Shown here piece by piece: positions 52,292 through 61,075 of a stretch of DNA of 64,000 bases (the first letter of the stretch is position 1; each line of letters opens with the position of its first letter). Source of the stretch: Wujia chipingensis (GTDB lineage Bacteria > Bacillota > Clostridia > Lachnospirales > Lachnospiraceae); NCBI RefSeq assembly GCF_014337155.1, contig NZ_CP060632.1:653501-717500 (forward strand), written 5' to 3'. The notes under the pieces were generated by a model. It searched no databases. It saw only the letters and a list, made by a program, of their open reading frames with translations, and was not told the DNA's origin. Both the position numbers and the translations under genes were made by a program.

Positions 52292-53123
52292 AAGACTGGT
52301 TGTCGCATTGGCGTGCGCTTTGACACTTGGATTGGCGTGCCTGCTGGCACTTCTGATCCAGAATCCGGAGACAGAAGAGCATGAGCATACGTGGATTATC
52401 ATTTTCTTAGTAGTACTGCTGTTGGCGGGGATCTTGATCGCGAGCTGTCTGTATGCGATTTTCAAATCCCAGCATTATACGGAAGAAAACGAAATTCTGA
52501 ACAAACAGCTCGACCATGAAGGGACGATGTATTCAAGAACGAGTGAGCTTTATGAGCGAACGAGACGGCTGAACCATGATTTGAAATCTTATCTTCTGAT
52601 CATTTTAGGCTATCTTGAAAATGCAGAATATGAACAGGCACGCTTGCATCTGGTAGAGATTTTGGATCGGCAGTTAAAGATGAATTTGATTCATTATGAA
52701 TCGAGTGGAGAAATCAATGCCGTGTTGAACGACAAGTTGAGTTATGCGGAACAGCATGCAATCACGCTTGATATGCATATCAGCGGAGAAGTGCCACGGG
52801 AGGATAGCATGAATGTTGCAATTCTGTTATCCAATTTGCTGGACAATGCGATGGAAGCTGCGGAGAAGGCGGAATTGCGCAAGGTGCAGCTTGAGATGTA
52901 TGAAGAAAAGGGCATGTATTATATCGACATTATCAATACGGTAAATGCATCAGTGTTACATCATAATCCAAAACTGCAATCCACGAAGAAAGATAAACAA
53001 CAGCACGGAATTGGATTGAAGAGCGTTCGACATATTGTAAAGCAGCTGGAAGGCAGCCTGCAGATGTTTGAAGAGGATGATGCATTTCATTCCTGTGTCT
53101 CATTTCCGATGCAAAAGGGTTGA
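52278..53123 (+). CDS. GHKL-type sensor histidine kinase (AgrC-like, two TM)
   Basis: 281 residues: TM1 about 5-27, TM2 about 39-62, short cytosolic helix, H-box H100 in 'RRLNHDLKSY', then the ATPase boxes 'LSNLLDNAMEAAEKAE' and 'GIGLKSVRHIVKQLEG'. AGGAGG at 52265-52270 sets ATG 52278, overlapping the regulator gene by 14 nt. Far smaller than AgrC (six helices); it has almost no exterior domain and no peptide precursor or AgrB gene is next to it. It may sense the membrane directly. Confidence 0.88.
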   Translation: MQFLKRLVVALACALTLGLACLLALLIQNPETEEHEHTWIIIFLVVLLLAGILIASCLYAIFKSQHYTEENEILNKQLDHEGTMYSRTSELYERTRRLNHDLKSYLLIILGYLENAEYEQARLHLVEILDRQLKMNLIHYESSGEINAVLNDKLSYAEQHAITLDMHISGEVPREDSMNVAILLSNLLDNAMEAAEKAELRKVQLEMYEEKGMYYIDIINTVNASVLHHNPKLQSTKKDKQQHGIGLKSVRHIVKQLEGSLQMFEEDDAFHSCVSFPMQKG

Positions 53124-53148
53124 AATATAAAATAAAAGCTTGTATATT
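53120..53148 (+). promoter_or_regulatory. Promoter upstream of the coiled-coil gene
   Basis: TTGAAA (53120-53125), 17-bp spacer, TATATT (53143-53148), overlapping the kinase stop. Confidence 0.55.
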
Positions 53149-53202
53149 AAAATGAGTTTTGCAAAAGACGGAATGAAATATAGAAGAAAGTAGACAAAAG
53201 CA

Positions 53203-53898
53203 ATGATAGAAAAAGGAAGAACAGATCAGATTATAGAGCAGCTGATCGATAGCGTTGAGAATGGACAAAATGTTCCATTTGCGCCAGGTAAGGTATCGGT
53301 TAATAAAGAAGAGACAATACGATTGTTGCGGGAATTAGAAAATATCGTACAGGGCGAGCTGAAAATTTACCGGGAAGTCAATGACCGGAAAGGTAAGATT
53401 CTGACAGAGGCAAAGAAGGAAGCAGAAGAAATTCTGACGCAGGCGGAGCAGAACGCCAGCCGTATCCGTGTGACAAAACGGATGTCCACACTTCCTGCAT
53501 TTCATCCGGGCGATTTGGAGCCGGAGGATCGGGAAGCGTTACGGACTGCCGGAGACATCTATGCGGCATCTTTGATCTACACAGATGAGATGCTCACGGA
53601 GGTAAATGATCTGTTGGCAGATTCGTATGATCTGGTGAAACAGCAGTATGCGAAGATGGTAGAGACGTTGGAGGAAAAGACTCGGATCGTAGCAGAAAAT
53701 AAAGCAGAGTTGATGGGCAATCTCAAGGAACTCAGCAAGGAAGAACGTTATGCACAGATTCTGGAGCTTGGACAGCTTCTCTCGAATGAGTTATATGATG
53801 AGAAGAACAAGGTAAAGCTTGCAGCGGCGAAAAAGAAGCCTGTGAAATTGGAATATGAAGAAGAAACAGGAAAAGAAGAAAAGGAACAGAAGTCATGA
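53203..53898 (+). CDS. Coiled-coil protein of unknown function
   Basis: 231 residues, no family recognised. The sequence is dominated by charged heptads: helical N-terminal part (1-60), a Lys/Glu/Ala-rich coiled-coil (about 60-90; 'ILTEAKKEAEEILTQAEQNA'), a conserved-looking core 'KRMSTLPAFHPGDLEPEDREALRTAGDIYAASLIYTDEML' (by key residues), another coiled coil (about 140-200) and a Lys/Glu tail. Resembles F-type ATPase b/DivIVA-like organisers in composition only. Ends with ATGA overlap with the thioesterase gene. No strong ribosome site. Confidence 0.7.
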   Translation: MIEKGRTDQIIEQLIDSVENGQNVPFAPGKVSVNKEETIRLLRELENIVQGELKIYREVNDRKGKILTEAKKEAEEILTQAEQNASRIRVTKRMSTLPAFHPGDLEPEDREALRTAGDIYAASLIYTDEMLTEVNDLLADSYDLVKQQYAKMVETLEEKTRIVAENKAELMGNLKELSKEERYAQILELGQLLSNELYDEKNKVKLAAAKKKPVKLEYEEETGKEEKEQKS

Positions 53899-54326
53899 CG
53901 AGATATCCATATTATGAAAGAACCATTCATTATTACGAGACAGACCGGATGGGGGTTGTACATCATTCGAATTATGCGCGGATTCTGGAAGACTGCCGTA
54001 TCGATATGATGGCGTATTACGGACTGCCATATGCGGAGCTGGAACGCATGGGATATATGATTCCTGTGCTGGAGTTATCTGAGAAATTCACGGAGAGCCT
54101 GAAGTTTGGAGAAGTGGTAAAGGTAGTTCCAGATATTTACAAGGTTAGTGCATACAAATTTTATATCAGTTACAAAATCTATGATGAAGGGATGAAGACG
54201 GTCAAGCATACGGCAACGACAGCACATTGCTTTTTAAACAATGATTTCAAACCGGTCAGTCTGAAAAAAGAAGCACCGGAATTATATGACAAGCTGTTGC
54301 TGATGGCAAATCCGGAAGCATATTAG
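53895..54326 (+). CDS. Acyl-CoA thioesterase of the YbgC/4-hydroxybenzoyl-CoA type
   Basis: 143 residues, hot-dog fold. The catalytic Asp lies in 'ETDRMGVVHHSNYARILED' near residue 17, the family signature. Acts on acyl-CoA or acyl-ACP; substrate not predictable. Start ATG overlaps the coiled-coil gene stop, so translation is coupled. Confidence 0.85.
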   Translation: MTRYPYYERTIHYYETDRMGVVHHSNYARILEDCRIDMMAYYGLPYAELERMGYMIPVLELSEKFTESLKFGEVVKVVPDIYKVSAYKFYISYKIYDEGMKTVKHTATTAHCFLNNDFKPVSLKKEAPELYDKLLLMANPEAY

Positions 54327-54347
54327 GAAATACAAAAGGAGAATGAC

Positions 54348-55202
54348 ATGATACAGGAAAAGGAACATAAGGGCGTCGTATTTTCGTGTGAGGTTTTTCC
54401 GCCAAAGCGTGATGATGACATCTATCAGATTTATAAAACACTGGATGAGATTAAGACATTGAAACCGGATTTTATCAGTGTGACTTATGGTGCCGGTGGT
54501 AGTAACAGTAAGAAAACGGCAACGATTGCAGCGTATATTCAGAATATCTGTGAGGTGGAAGCGCTTGCGCATATGACAGCGGTCGGTATGGATGAAGCAA
54601 GCCTTCGTGCATTGCTGTTTGAGTTAAAAAAGAAAGGCGTGGAGAATATTCTGGCATTGCGTGGCGATAAGCCGAGAACAATGTCACAGGAGGAATTCGA
54701 CCAGCGCTATTTTAAGTATGCAACCGATCTGATTCCAGAGATCAAGAAAAATGGAGATTTCTTTATCGCGGGTGCCTGCTATCCAGAGGTACACCCGGAG
54801 TCTAAGAATCAGGAAGAGGACATCCAACATTTGAAACAGAAGGTAGATCTGGGATTGAACTGTCTGATCACACAGATGTTTTTTGATAATAACGCATTTT
54901 ATTCTTTTATGGATAAATTGGAGAAAGCGGGCATTGATATTCCGGTGCATGCAGGTATTATGCCAGTGACAGCGGCAAAGCAGCTCGGTACGAGTGTAAC
55001 GTTGTCCGGCTCTTCGGTTCCGGTAGAAATGAGTAATATGATCGCAAAGTACGGCGAGAATCCAGAAGATATGAAGAAAGCCGGCATTGAATATGCCGTG
55101 AATCAAATTCTGGATCTCAAGAAACACGGCGTTGCCGGCGTACATATTTATTCGATGAATAAAGCAGATGTGACAAAACAAATTTATGAAGCCAGCTTTT
55201 AA
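54348..55202 (+). CDS. metF: Methylenetetrahydrofolate reductase
   Basis: 284-residue TIM-barrel flavoprotein; converts 5,10-methylene-THF to 5-methyl-THF for methionine synthesis. Motifs: 'FSCEVFPPKRDDD' (catalytic Glu), 'VTYGAGGSNS', 'LALRGDKP', 'GACYPEVHPES' and 'QMFFDNNAFYSF'. GGAGAATGACATG start at 54348. Its stop overlaps the stop of the convergent GGDEF gene in a hairpin. With metY in this window it supplies methionine biosynthesis, but they are 24 kb apart. Confidence 0.95.
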   Translation: MIQEKEHKGVVFSCEVFPPKRDDDIYQIYKTLDEIKTLKPDFISVTYGAGGSNSKKTATIAAYIQNICEVEALAHMTAVGMDEASLRALLFELKKKGVENILALRGDKPRTMSQEEFDQRYFKYATDLIPEIKKNGDFFIAGACYPEVHPESKNQEEDIQHLKQKVDLGLNCLITQMFFDNNAFYSFMDKLEKAGIDIPVHAGIMPVTAAKQLGTSVTLSGSSVPVEMSNMIAKYGENPEDMKKAGIEYAVNQILDLKKHGVAGVHIYSMNKADVTKQIYEASF

Positions 55203-55211
55203 ACTGGCTTC
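55188..55211. terminator. Hairpin over overlapping stop codons of metF and the GGDEF gene
   Basis: GAAGCCAG pairs exactly with CTGGCTTC around CTTTTAAA, which contains both stop codons. No T run on either side, so termination would be weak. Confidence 0.6.
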
Positions 55212-57514
55212 AATACGTCTTTTCGTTTATTTTTCTTGTGTTCATACAGCGATTCGTCTGCCTGATGCAGAACATCCTCGATGTTCAATGTCGGGTTACA
55301 GATGAAGGTAGAAACACCCAAACTGATATCGACATAATACGGCTTTCCGTTCGTCTCGTTGAGATGTTCGGAGAGCGCTTTTATTTTGCTGCACAGATGA
55401 TCCGGTGTGTGTGGATCGTCTAGGAAGCAAAATGCTACGAACTCATCGCCGCCGATACGTCCGATGACGTCGTCAGTGTCGAAGCTCTGCTGCAGGATCT
55501 GGGCAATGCTCTTGATTGCATAATCGCCATTTTTGTGTCCGAAGCGGTCATTGACCTGCTTTAGATTATCCATATCAGCAAACAGTAGCATAGCAGGTTT
55601 TCCTTCGTTGTAGGAAGAGTTGACAAGGTGCTGTACACTGTCTAAGAATCCGCGACGGTTGTTAATGCCGGTCAGACCATCTGTGATTGACAGTTTGTTT
55701 AATAACTTGTTTTTTTCACTCAGCTCAGATGCGGAGCTGGCAAGCTTGCTCTGGGTAAGAAGCTGCTGCTTCATCAGAGAAATAAAGTTCAATGAAGTTG
55801 CAAGCTGTAAACTGTTTGGATAGATATTCTGGAAATGCTCGATGCCAATCTCGCCGACGAACAATCCATATTGGATATTATTTGTAAACAGTGGCGTGAT
55901 CACGAGGGTACGCCGACGGTCATAGGACGTGTACTGGTTGAAGAATAATTTATCCGAAGAAATCAATCGGTCGTCCCCGCTTAAGTATACGGTTTTTCCG
56001 TTATTGTTGCATGCCTGAAGATAAAGGTTCTTTGGAATCTTCCATGAACCGTCAGACATCAGCATGACTGGATCTTCATAGATGTACATATAGGAGCTTA
56101 TAAAATGTGCATCCTGTAATTTATCCATGATGAGACGGAAGCAGGATTCCTCGTCGTCACTATATGTCAGTGTATCTCTTGTGATGTACATAGAGGACCA
56201 CACAGCCTTTTTGTGATCGTGAATCGTGTTATATAAGGTGCTTGACGATTTTGCCAGCATATCAGAATAAAGCTGGTTGAATAACCGCATAATCTTGCAC
56301 CGGTTGTTGTCATCCACGAGGGAACAGAGCAACTGATTCAACTCGCGTATCGCATGAGTGAGCTTGTCGTTGCTGAAGTACAGGTCGACAAAGTCTGTGG
56401 CAATCAAGGCCAGCAGACTACCGGAAATAGCGGCAGCGTCAAATGCCATGGAACCATCCGCAACCGGCTTTAAAATGAGTTCCAAAGGTTCTGAGAACCG
56501 CTCAATCAGTTCCTCGTAGTAGAAATTGTCTTTGTAATCATCAAAGAGATAATTTAAGACATAATTTTTGGCTTTCTGCAGATCGTTGGCTGCAAAAACG
56601 GAAGTCAGCTCCTTGGCTTTGTTTAATTTATAATTGCCGCAGCCACACGAAGAACGAACGATCAGGCTGGAACTTAAAATACTTGTGCTTGTACTTCCGT
56701 GGTCGAGTAAATTCAATACTTCGTATACGGCATGGTAGCCCATGTCGATGATATGGTTATGAACGGTTGTAAGTGGTGGATCTAATACCAGTGCAGCAGG
56801 GGCATCATCGTAACCAGTCACAAGAATATCCTTGCCAATTTCCAGTCCCCTTGCTTTGATGGCGTTGTAACCGCCGATTGCCATTGAATCGTTTGCGAAG
56901 ACGATCGCTTCCAGATCCGGGTTTGCATCCAGCAGATTATTTACAATATCCTCAGTAAATTCTGAGAAATTTCCATACACAATACGGTCTTCTTCTACCG
57001 GAATGTTATGATCCATCAGAACTTGGCAGTAGGTATCCAGACGTTCTTTTGCGTCTGCATTTTCTCTTCTTCCGCTGACAAAACCGATTTTTGTCTTATG
57101 ATGTTCGGTGATCAGATGCTCGATTGCCTGCCGCATGCCGGTACGACCTTCTGTATACAGATATGGGTAGCCTGGAACTTCAATCTCAATCGTGAGGATT
57201 GGAATATTGAAATTCTTCAAAAATGCAATCATATCGTTTTCTGACAGGAAGCTTCCGATTGAACCAATCGAAACGATCAGGGCATCCAGTGTATGCTTGG
57301 ATGCATAATAAAAAATAGAATTATACTGGTAGTCAAACCGCGCATTTTTCGGATCATTATATGATGCGTTCATATACATGCCCGGAAAGACGATCAGATT
57401 AACGTCAAGTTCTTTTGCTGCATAATCGACACCTTTACAAACCTCGTAAGCATAGTCGTTATCCAGATGACAAGTGAAAAAACCAATGTTTAGCCGTTTG
57501 TTGCTTTTCTTCAT
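55199..57514 (-). CDS. LacI-type sensor domain fused to a GGDEF diguanylate cyclase
   Basis: 771 residues from ATG 57514 (GGGGGTG upstream). No signal peptide, helix-turn-helix or transmembrane helix, so cytosolic. N-terminal periplasmic-binding/LacI-type sugar-sensor domain (about 10-290; 'IGFFTCHLDNDYAYEVCKGVDYA', 'VFANDSMAIGGYNAIKARG', 'TGYDDAP'), a long helical/GAF-like middle (about 300-600; a Cys-Gly-Cys 'SSCGCGNY' near 318), and a GGDEF domain with 'RIGGDEFVAF' (about 686-690) and 'DGLTGINNRRGF'. It should make cyclic di-GMP under control of an intracellular small molecule. The I-site RxxD is not obvious. The metF stop overlaps its stop. Confidence 0.9.
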   Translation of the reverse strand: MKKSNKRLNIGFFTCHLDNDYAYEVCKGVDYAAKELDVNLIVFPGMYMNASYNDPKNARFDYQYNSIFYYASKHTLDALIVSIGSIGSFLSENDMIAFLKNFNIPILTIEIEVPGYPYLYTEGRTGMRQAIEHLITEHHKTKIGFVSGRRENADAKERLDTYCQVLMDHNIPVEEDRIVYGNFSEFTEDIVNNLLDANPDLEAIVFANDSMAIGGYNAIKARGLEIGKDILVTGYDDAPAALVLDPPLTTVHNHIIDMGYHAVYEVLNLLDHGSTSTSILSSSLIVRSSCGCGNYKLNKAKELTSVFAANDLQKAKNYVLNYLFDDYKDNFYYEELIERFSEPLELILKPVADGSMAFDAAAISGSLLALIATDFVDLYFSNDKLTHAIRELNQLLCSLVDDNNRCKIMRLFNQLYSDMLAKSSSTLYNTIHDHKKAVWSSMYITRDTLTYSDDEESCFRLIMDKLQDAHFISSYMYIYEDPVMLMSDGSWKIPKNLYLQACNNNGKTVYLSGDDRLISSDKLFFNQYTSYDRRRTLVITPLFTNNIQYGLFVGEIGIEHFQNIYPNSLQLATSLNFISLMKQQLLTQSKLASSASELSEKNKLLNKLSITDGLTGINNRRGFLDSVQHLVNSSYNEGKPAMLLFADMDNLKQVNDRFGHKNGDYAIKSIAQILQQSFDTDDVIGRIGGDEFVAFCFLDDPHTPDHLCSKIKALSEHLNETNGKPYYVDISLGVSTFICNPTLNIEDVLHQADESLYEHKKNKRKDVLKPV

Positions 57515-57663
57515 AAAATTATTACACCCCCGAAAGTCTTTATCGCGGCACAGACCCTGTGCACAAAGACCTGATAATAAAATAGTAACACCCACTTATA
57601 AAAGTAGCATATATACGCTGAAAATTCAACAAAATCCGACATAAAAAATACACATTTTCAAGG

Positions 57664-57692
57664 TTTACAAACTGTTCTATATCGACTATAAT
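57664..57692 (+). promoter_or_regulatory. purM promoter
   Basis: TTTACA (57664-57669), 17-bp spacer, TATAAT (57687-57692); leader of about 45 nt, so no room for a guanine riboswitch between promoter and gene. Confidence 0.7.
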
Positions 57693-57743
57693 TATCGAGT
57701 ATGAAAAGAAGACAGGGTTCGCCCAAAACAGGAGGATAAGATT

Positions 57744-58769
57744 ATGGATTACAAAAAAGCTGGCGTTGATATCGAGGCAGGTTACAAGTCTGTAGAACTG
57801 ATGAAAGAGCATATCAAGAAGACGATGCGAAAAGAAGTGCTGACCAACATTGGTGGATTTTCCGGAGCATTTTCATTAAGCACGATAAAGGATATGGAAG
57901 AGCCGGTTTTGTTATCCGGAACAGACGGCTGTGGAACGAAAGTAAAGCTTGCGATGGTGATGGATAAGCATGATACAATCGGTATTGATGCAGTTGCAAT
58001 GTGCGTCAATGATATTGCCTGTGCAGGTGGAGAGCCATTGTTCTTCCTGGACTATATTGCATGCGGAAAGAATTATCCGGAGAAGATCGCAACGATCGTC
58101 AGCGGTGTCGCAGAAGGCTGTGTACAGTCAGATGCTGCACTGATCGGTGGTGAGACCGCGGAGCATCCGGGACTGATGCAGGAGGATGAGTATGATCTTG
58201 CAGGATTTGCAGTTGGTGTTTGCGATAAGAAGGATATGATCACAGGACAGAACATCAAGCCGGGTGATGCGTTGATTGGTATTGCATCAACGGGTGTACA
58301 TAGCAACGGATTCTCGCTTGTCCGCAAAGTATTTGATATGACAAAGGAAAGCCTTTCTACCTATTATGATGAACTTGGAACAACACTTGGAGAGGCATTG
58401 CTTGCGCCGACAAGAATCTATGTGAAGGCACTTCGCGGTGTAAAGGAAGCGGGCGTGACAATCAAGGGCTGCAGCCACATCACAGGTGGTGGATTCTATG
58501 AGAATATTCCACGTATGCTGCCAGACGGTATTGTTGCAAGCGTGAAGAAGGACAGCTATGAAGTACCAGCAATCTTCAAGCTTCTTGCAAAGACTGGCGA
58601 TATTGAAGAAAAGATGATGTACAACACATATAATATGGGTATTGGTATGGTACTTGCCGTAGATGCTGCCGATGTAGATAAAACACTTGCTGCTTTGGAG
58701 AAGACTGGCGATAAGGCATGGGTGATCGGTGAGACAAAGGCAGGAGAAAAAGGAGTCGAATTATGCTAA
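57744..58769 (+). CDS. purM: Phosphoribosylformylglycinamidine cyclo-ligase
   Basis: 341 residues. Converts FGAM to AIR with ATP. 'SGTDGCGTKVKLA' and 'GGGFYENIPRML' are signature segments. AGGAGG precedes ATG 57744. First of purM-purN-purD, purine biosynthesis steps 5, 3 and 2. Overlaps purN by 7 nt. Confidence 0.97.
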   Translation: MDYKKAGVDIEAGYKSVELMKEHIKKTMRKEVLTNIGGFSGAFSLSTIKDMEEPVLLSGTDGCGTKVKLAMVMDKHDTIGIDAVAMCVNDIACAGGEPLFFLDYIACGKNYPEKIATIVSGVAEGCVQSDAALIGGETAEHPGLMQEDEYDLAGFAVGVCDKKDMITGQNIKPGDALIGIASTGVHSNGFSLVRKVFDMTKESLSTYYDELGTTLGEALLAPTRIYVKALRGVKEAGVTIKGCSHITGGGFYENIPRMLPDGIVASVKKDSYEVPAIFKLLAKTGDIEEKMMYNTYNMGIGMVLAVDAADVDKTLAALEKTGDKAWVIGETKAGEKGVELC

Positions 58770-59356
58770 GAGTTGTCGTGTGCGTGTCCGGTGGCGGAAC
58801 GAATCTGCAGGCAATCATTGATGCTGTTGCAGATGGTACGATCACGAATACAGAGCTGGTCGGTGTGATCAGCAACAATTATGGTGTGCGCGCATTGGAA
58901 CGTGCAGAGAAAGCAGGTATTGATGCAAAGGTTGTATCCCCAAAGGATTACGAGAACCGTGCGGCATTTAATGAAGGACTGCTTACCACAATCCGGGCAT
59001 ATAAGCCGGATCTGATTGTACTTGCGGGATTTTTGGTTGTGATTCCGGAAGCTATGATCGAGGAATATGAGAATAGGATTATCAACATTCACCCATCCCT
59101 GATTCCATCGTTCTGTGGAACCGGGTATTATGGATTGAAGGTGCATGAGGCAGCACTTGCCCGTGGCGTTAAGCTGACCGGTGCAACCGTGCATTACGTG
59201 GATAAGGGAACGGATACCGGCCCGATTCTTCTGCAGAAAGCAGTCGAAGTAAAACCGGGAGATACACCGGAGATTCTGCAGAGACGTGTGATGGAAGAGG
59301 CGGAGTGGAAGTTACTTCCGGCAGCTATCAATATGATCGCAAATGGTGAAGCATAG
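58763..59356 (+). CDS. purN: Phosphoribosylglycinamide formyltransferase
   Basis: 197 residues, 10-formyl-THF-dependent. 'VVCVSGGGTNLQAIID' N-terminal loop, catalytic set 'NIHPSLIPSF' (Asn and His) and 'GATVHYVDKGTDTGPIL' (Asp). Overlaps purM by 7 nt; purD follows after 27 nt. Confidence 0.97.
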   Translation: MLRVVVCVSGGGTNLQAIIDAVADGTITNTELVGVISNNYGVRALERAEKAGIDAKVVSPKDYENRAAFNEGLLTTIRAYKPDLIVLAGFLVVIPEAMIEEYENRIINIHPSLIPSFCGTGYYGLKVHEAALARGVKLTGATVHYVDKGTDTGPILLQKAVEVKPGDTPEILQRRVMEEAEWKLLPAAINMIANGEA

Positions 59357-59383
59357 GAATAGAACCGAATAAAGGAGGAAATC

Positions 59384-60655
59384 ATGAAAGTACTTATCGT
59401 AGGTGGCGGTGGCAGAGAACATGCCATTGCGTGGAAGTGTAGTCAGAGCAAACGTGTGACAGAGCTCTATGCAGCTCCTGGAAATGCAGGTATTGCACAG
59501 CTTGCAACCTGTGTAGATATATCGGTAATGGATGCAGAGAAACTGGTTGCATTCGCAAAGGAAAAGGAAATTGATCTTGCAATCGTCGGACCGGATGATC
59601 CGCTTGTTGCCGGTGTTGCAGATGCTTTTATGGATGCTGGAATCCGTGTGTTTGGACCAAGAGCCAATGCAGCAATTATCGAAGGATCGAAGGCATTTTC
59701 CAAGGACCTGATGAAGAAGTATGGAATCCCATCTGCAGCCTATGAGACATTTGATAATGCAGATGCGGCACTTGCATATTTAGAGACAGCCAAGATGCCA
59801 ATCGTACTGAAGGCGGATGGTCTTGCACTTGGCAAAGGTGTGTTGATCTGCAACACTCTTGAAGAGGCGAAGGAGGGCGTCAAGACATTGATGCTCGACA
59901 AGCAGTTTGGCTCTGCCGGAGATAAGATTGTTATTGAAGAGTTCATGACAGGACGGGAAGTATCCGTACTCTGCTTCTGCGATGGAACGCATATCAAGCC
60001 GATGGCTTCTGCACAGGATCACAAGCGTGCGAAGGACGGCGATCAGGGACTTAACACCGGTGGTATGGGAACATTCTCACCAAGCCCATTCTATACAGAT
60101 GATGTAGACAAATTCTGCAAGGAACATGTCTACCAGAAGACAATGGATGCGATGAAGGCAGAGGGCAGAGATTTCACAGGAATTTTATTCTGTGGTCTGA
60201 TGCTGACACCAGATGGTCCGCGTGTGCTGGAGTACAATGCGAGATTTGGCGATCCAGAGGCACAGGTTGTACTTCCACGTATGAAGAACGATATCATTGA
60301 TGTGATGGAAGCCTGTATCGATGGCAAGCTCGATGAGGTAGAGCTGGAGTTTGACGAGCAGGCAGCTGTCTGCGTTGTTCTCGCATCAGACGGATATCCG
60401 GAGCATTATGACAAGGGATTTGTGATTGACGGTCTGGATACATTTAAGGATAAAGAAGGATACTATGTATTCCATGCAGGAACTAAACAGACAGATAAAG
60501 GAATTGTAACAAATGGTGGCCGTGTATTAGGTGTGACAGCGAAGGGAAAGACATTGGTAGAGGCACGTGCGAACGCATATAAAGCAACAGAATGGATTCA
60601 GTTTGAGAACAAATATATGCGACATGATATTGGTAAGGCCATCGATGAACAGTAA
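59384..60655 (+). CDS. purD: Phosphoribosylamine-glycine ligase
   Basis: 423 residues, ATP-grasp fold. N-terminal 'VLIVGGGGREHAIAWK', 'LKADGLALGKGV' and 'EYNARFGDPEAQVVLPR' motifs. Makes GAR from phosphoribosylamine and glycine. AAAGGAGG upstream of ATG 59384. Followed after 18 nt by the GntR gene. Confidence 0.97.
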   Translation: MKVLIVGGGGREHAIAWKCSQSKRVTELYAAPGNAGIAQLATCVDISVMDAEKLVAFAKEKEIDLAIVGPDDPLVAGVADAFMDAGIRVFGPRANAAIIEGSKAFSKDLMKKYGIPSAAYETFDNADAALAYLETAKMPIVLKADGLALGKGVLICNTLEEAKEGVKTLMLDKQFGSAGDKIVIEEFMTGREVSVLCFCDGTHIKPMASAQDHKRAKDGDQGLNTGGMGTFSPSPFYTDDVDKFCKEHVYQKTMDAMKAEGRDFTGILFCGLMLTPDGPRVLEYNARFGDPEAQVVLPRMKNDIIDVMEACIDGKLDEVELEFDEQAAVCVVLASDGYPEHYDKGFVIDGLDTFKDKEGYYVFHAGTKQTDKGIVTNGGRVLGVTAKGKTLVEARANAYKATEWIQFENKYMRHDIGKAIDEQ

Positions 60656-60673
60656 TTAGGAAGAAGGAATTTT

Positions 60674-61075
60674 ATGTTCATTGAACTTGATTTTAACAGC
60701 AACGAGGCAATTTATATGCAGTTGCGGAATCAGATCATACTGGGAATTGCACAGGATAAAATCAAGAATGGTGAGTCGTTGCCGTCTGTTCGGCAATTGG
60801 CGGAAGATATCGGTGTGAATATGCACACAGTAAACAAAGCATATGCATTACTTCGAAATGACGGATATCTGAAGCTTGACCGTAGAAAAGGAGCTGTTGT
60901 CTGCGTGACGGTAGAGTCGCGCAAGGAACAGCTCGAAAAGGTCAATCTGGATATGCAGATGCTGGTTGCGGAGGCAATATGCAAAGATATCAGTCTTGCT
61001 GAAATGCACCAGATTATAACGGATATGTATAAAGAATTTGGCGACATTGCAAACGGAGGTAACAAAGAAACATGA
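60674..61075 (+). CDS. Short GntR-family transcriptional regulator (YhcF-type)
   Basis: 133 residues: GntR winged helix 'QLRNQIILGIAQDKIKNGESLPSVRQLAEDIGVNMHTVNKAYALL' region (about 15-60, key residues S-V-R-Q-L and N-K-A-Y) and only a short C-terminal helical tail with no effector domain, the YhcF subtype. Its stop overlaps clpC start (ATGA), so it may control clpC. YhcF-type regulators often sit beside ABC exporters; here the neighbour is a chaperone. Confidence 0.88.
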   Translation: MFIELDFNSNEAIYMQLRNQIILGIAQDKIKNGESLPSVRQLAEDIGVNMHTVNKAYALLRNDGYLKLDRRKGAVVCVTVESRKEQLEKVNLDMQMLVAEAICKDISLAEMHQIITDMYKEFGDIANGGNKET

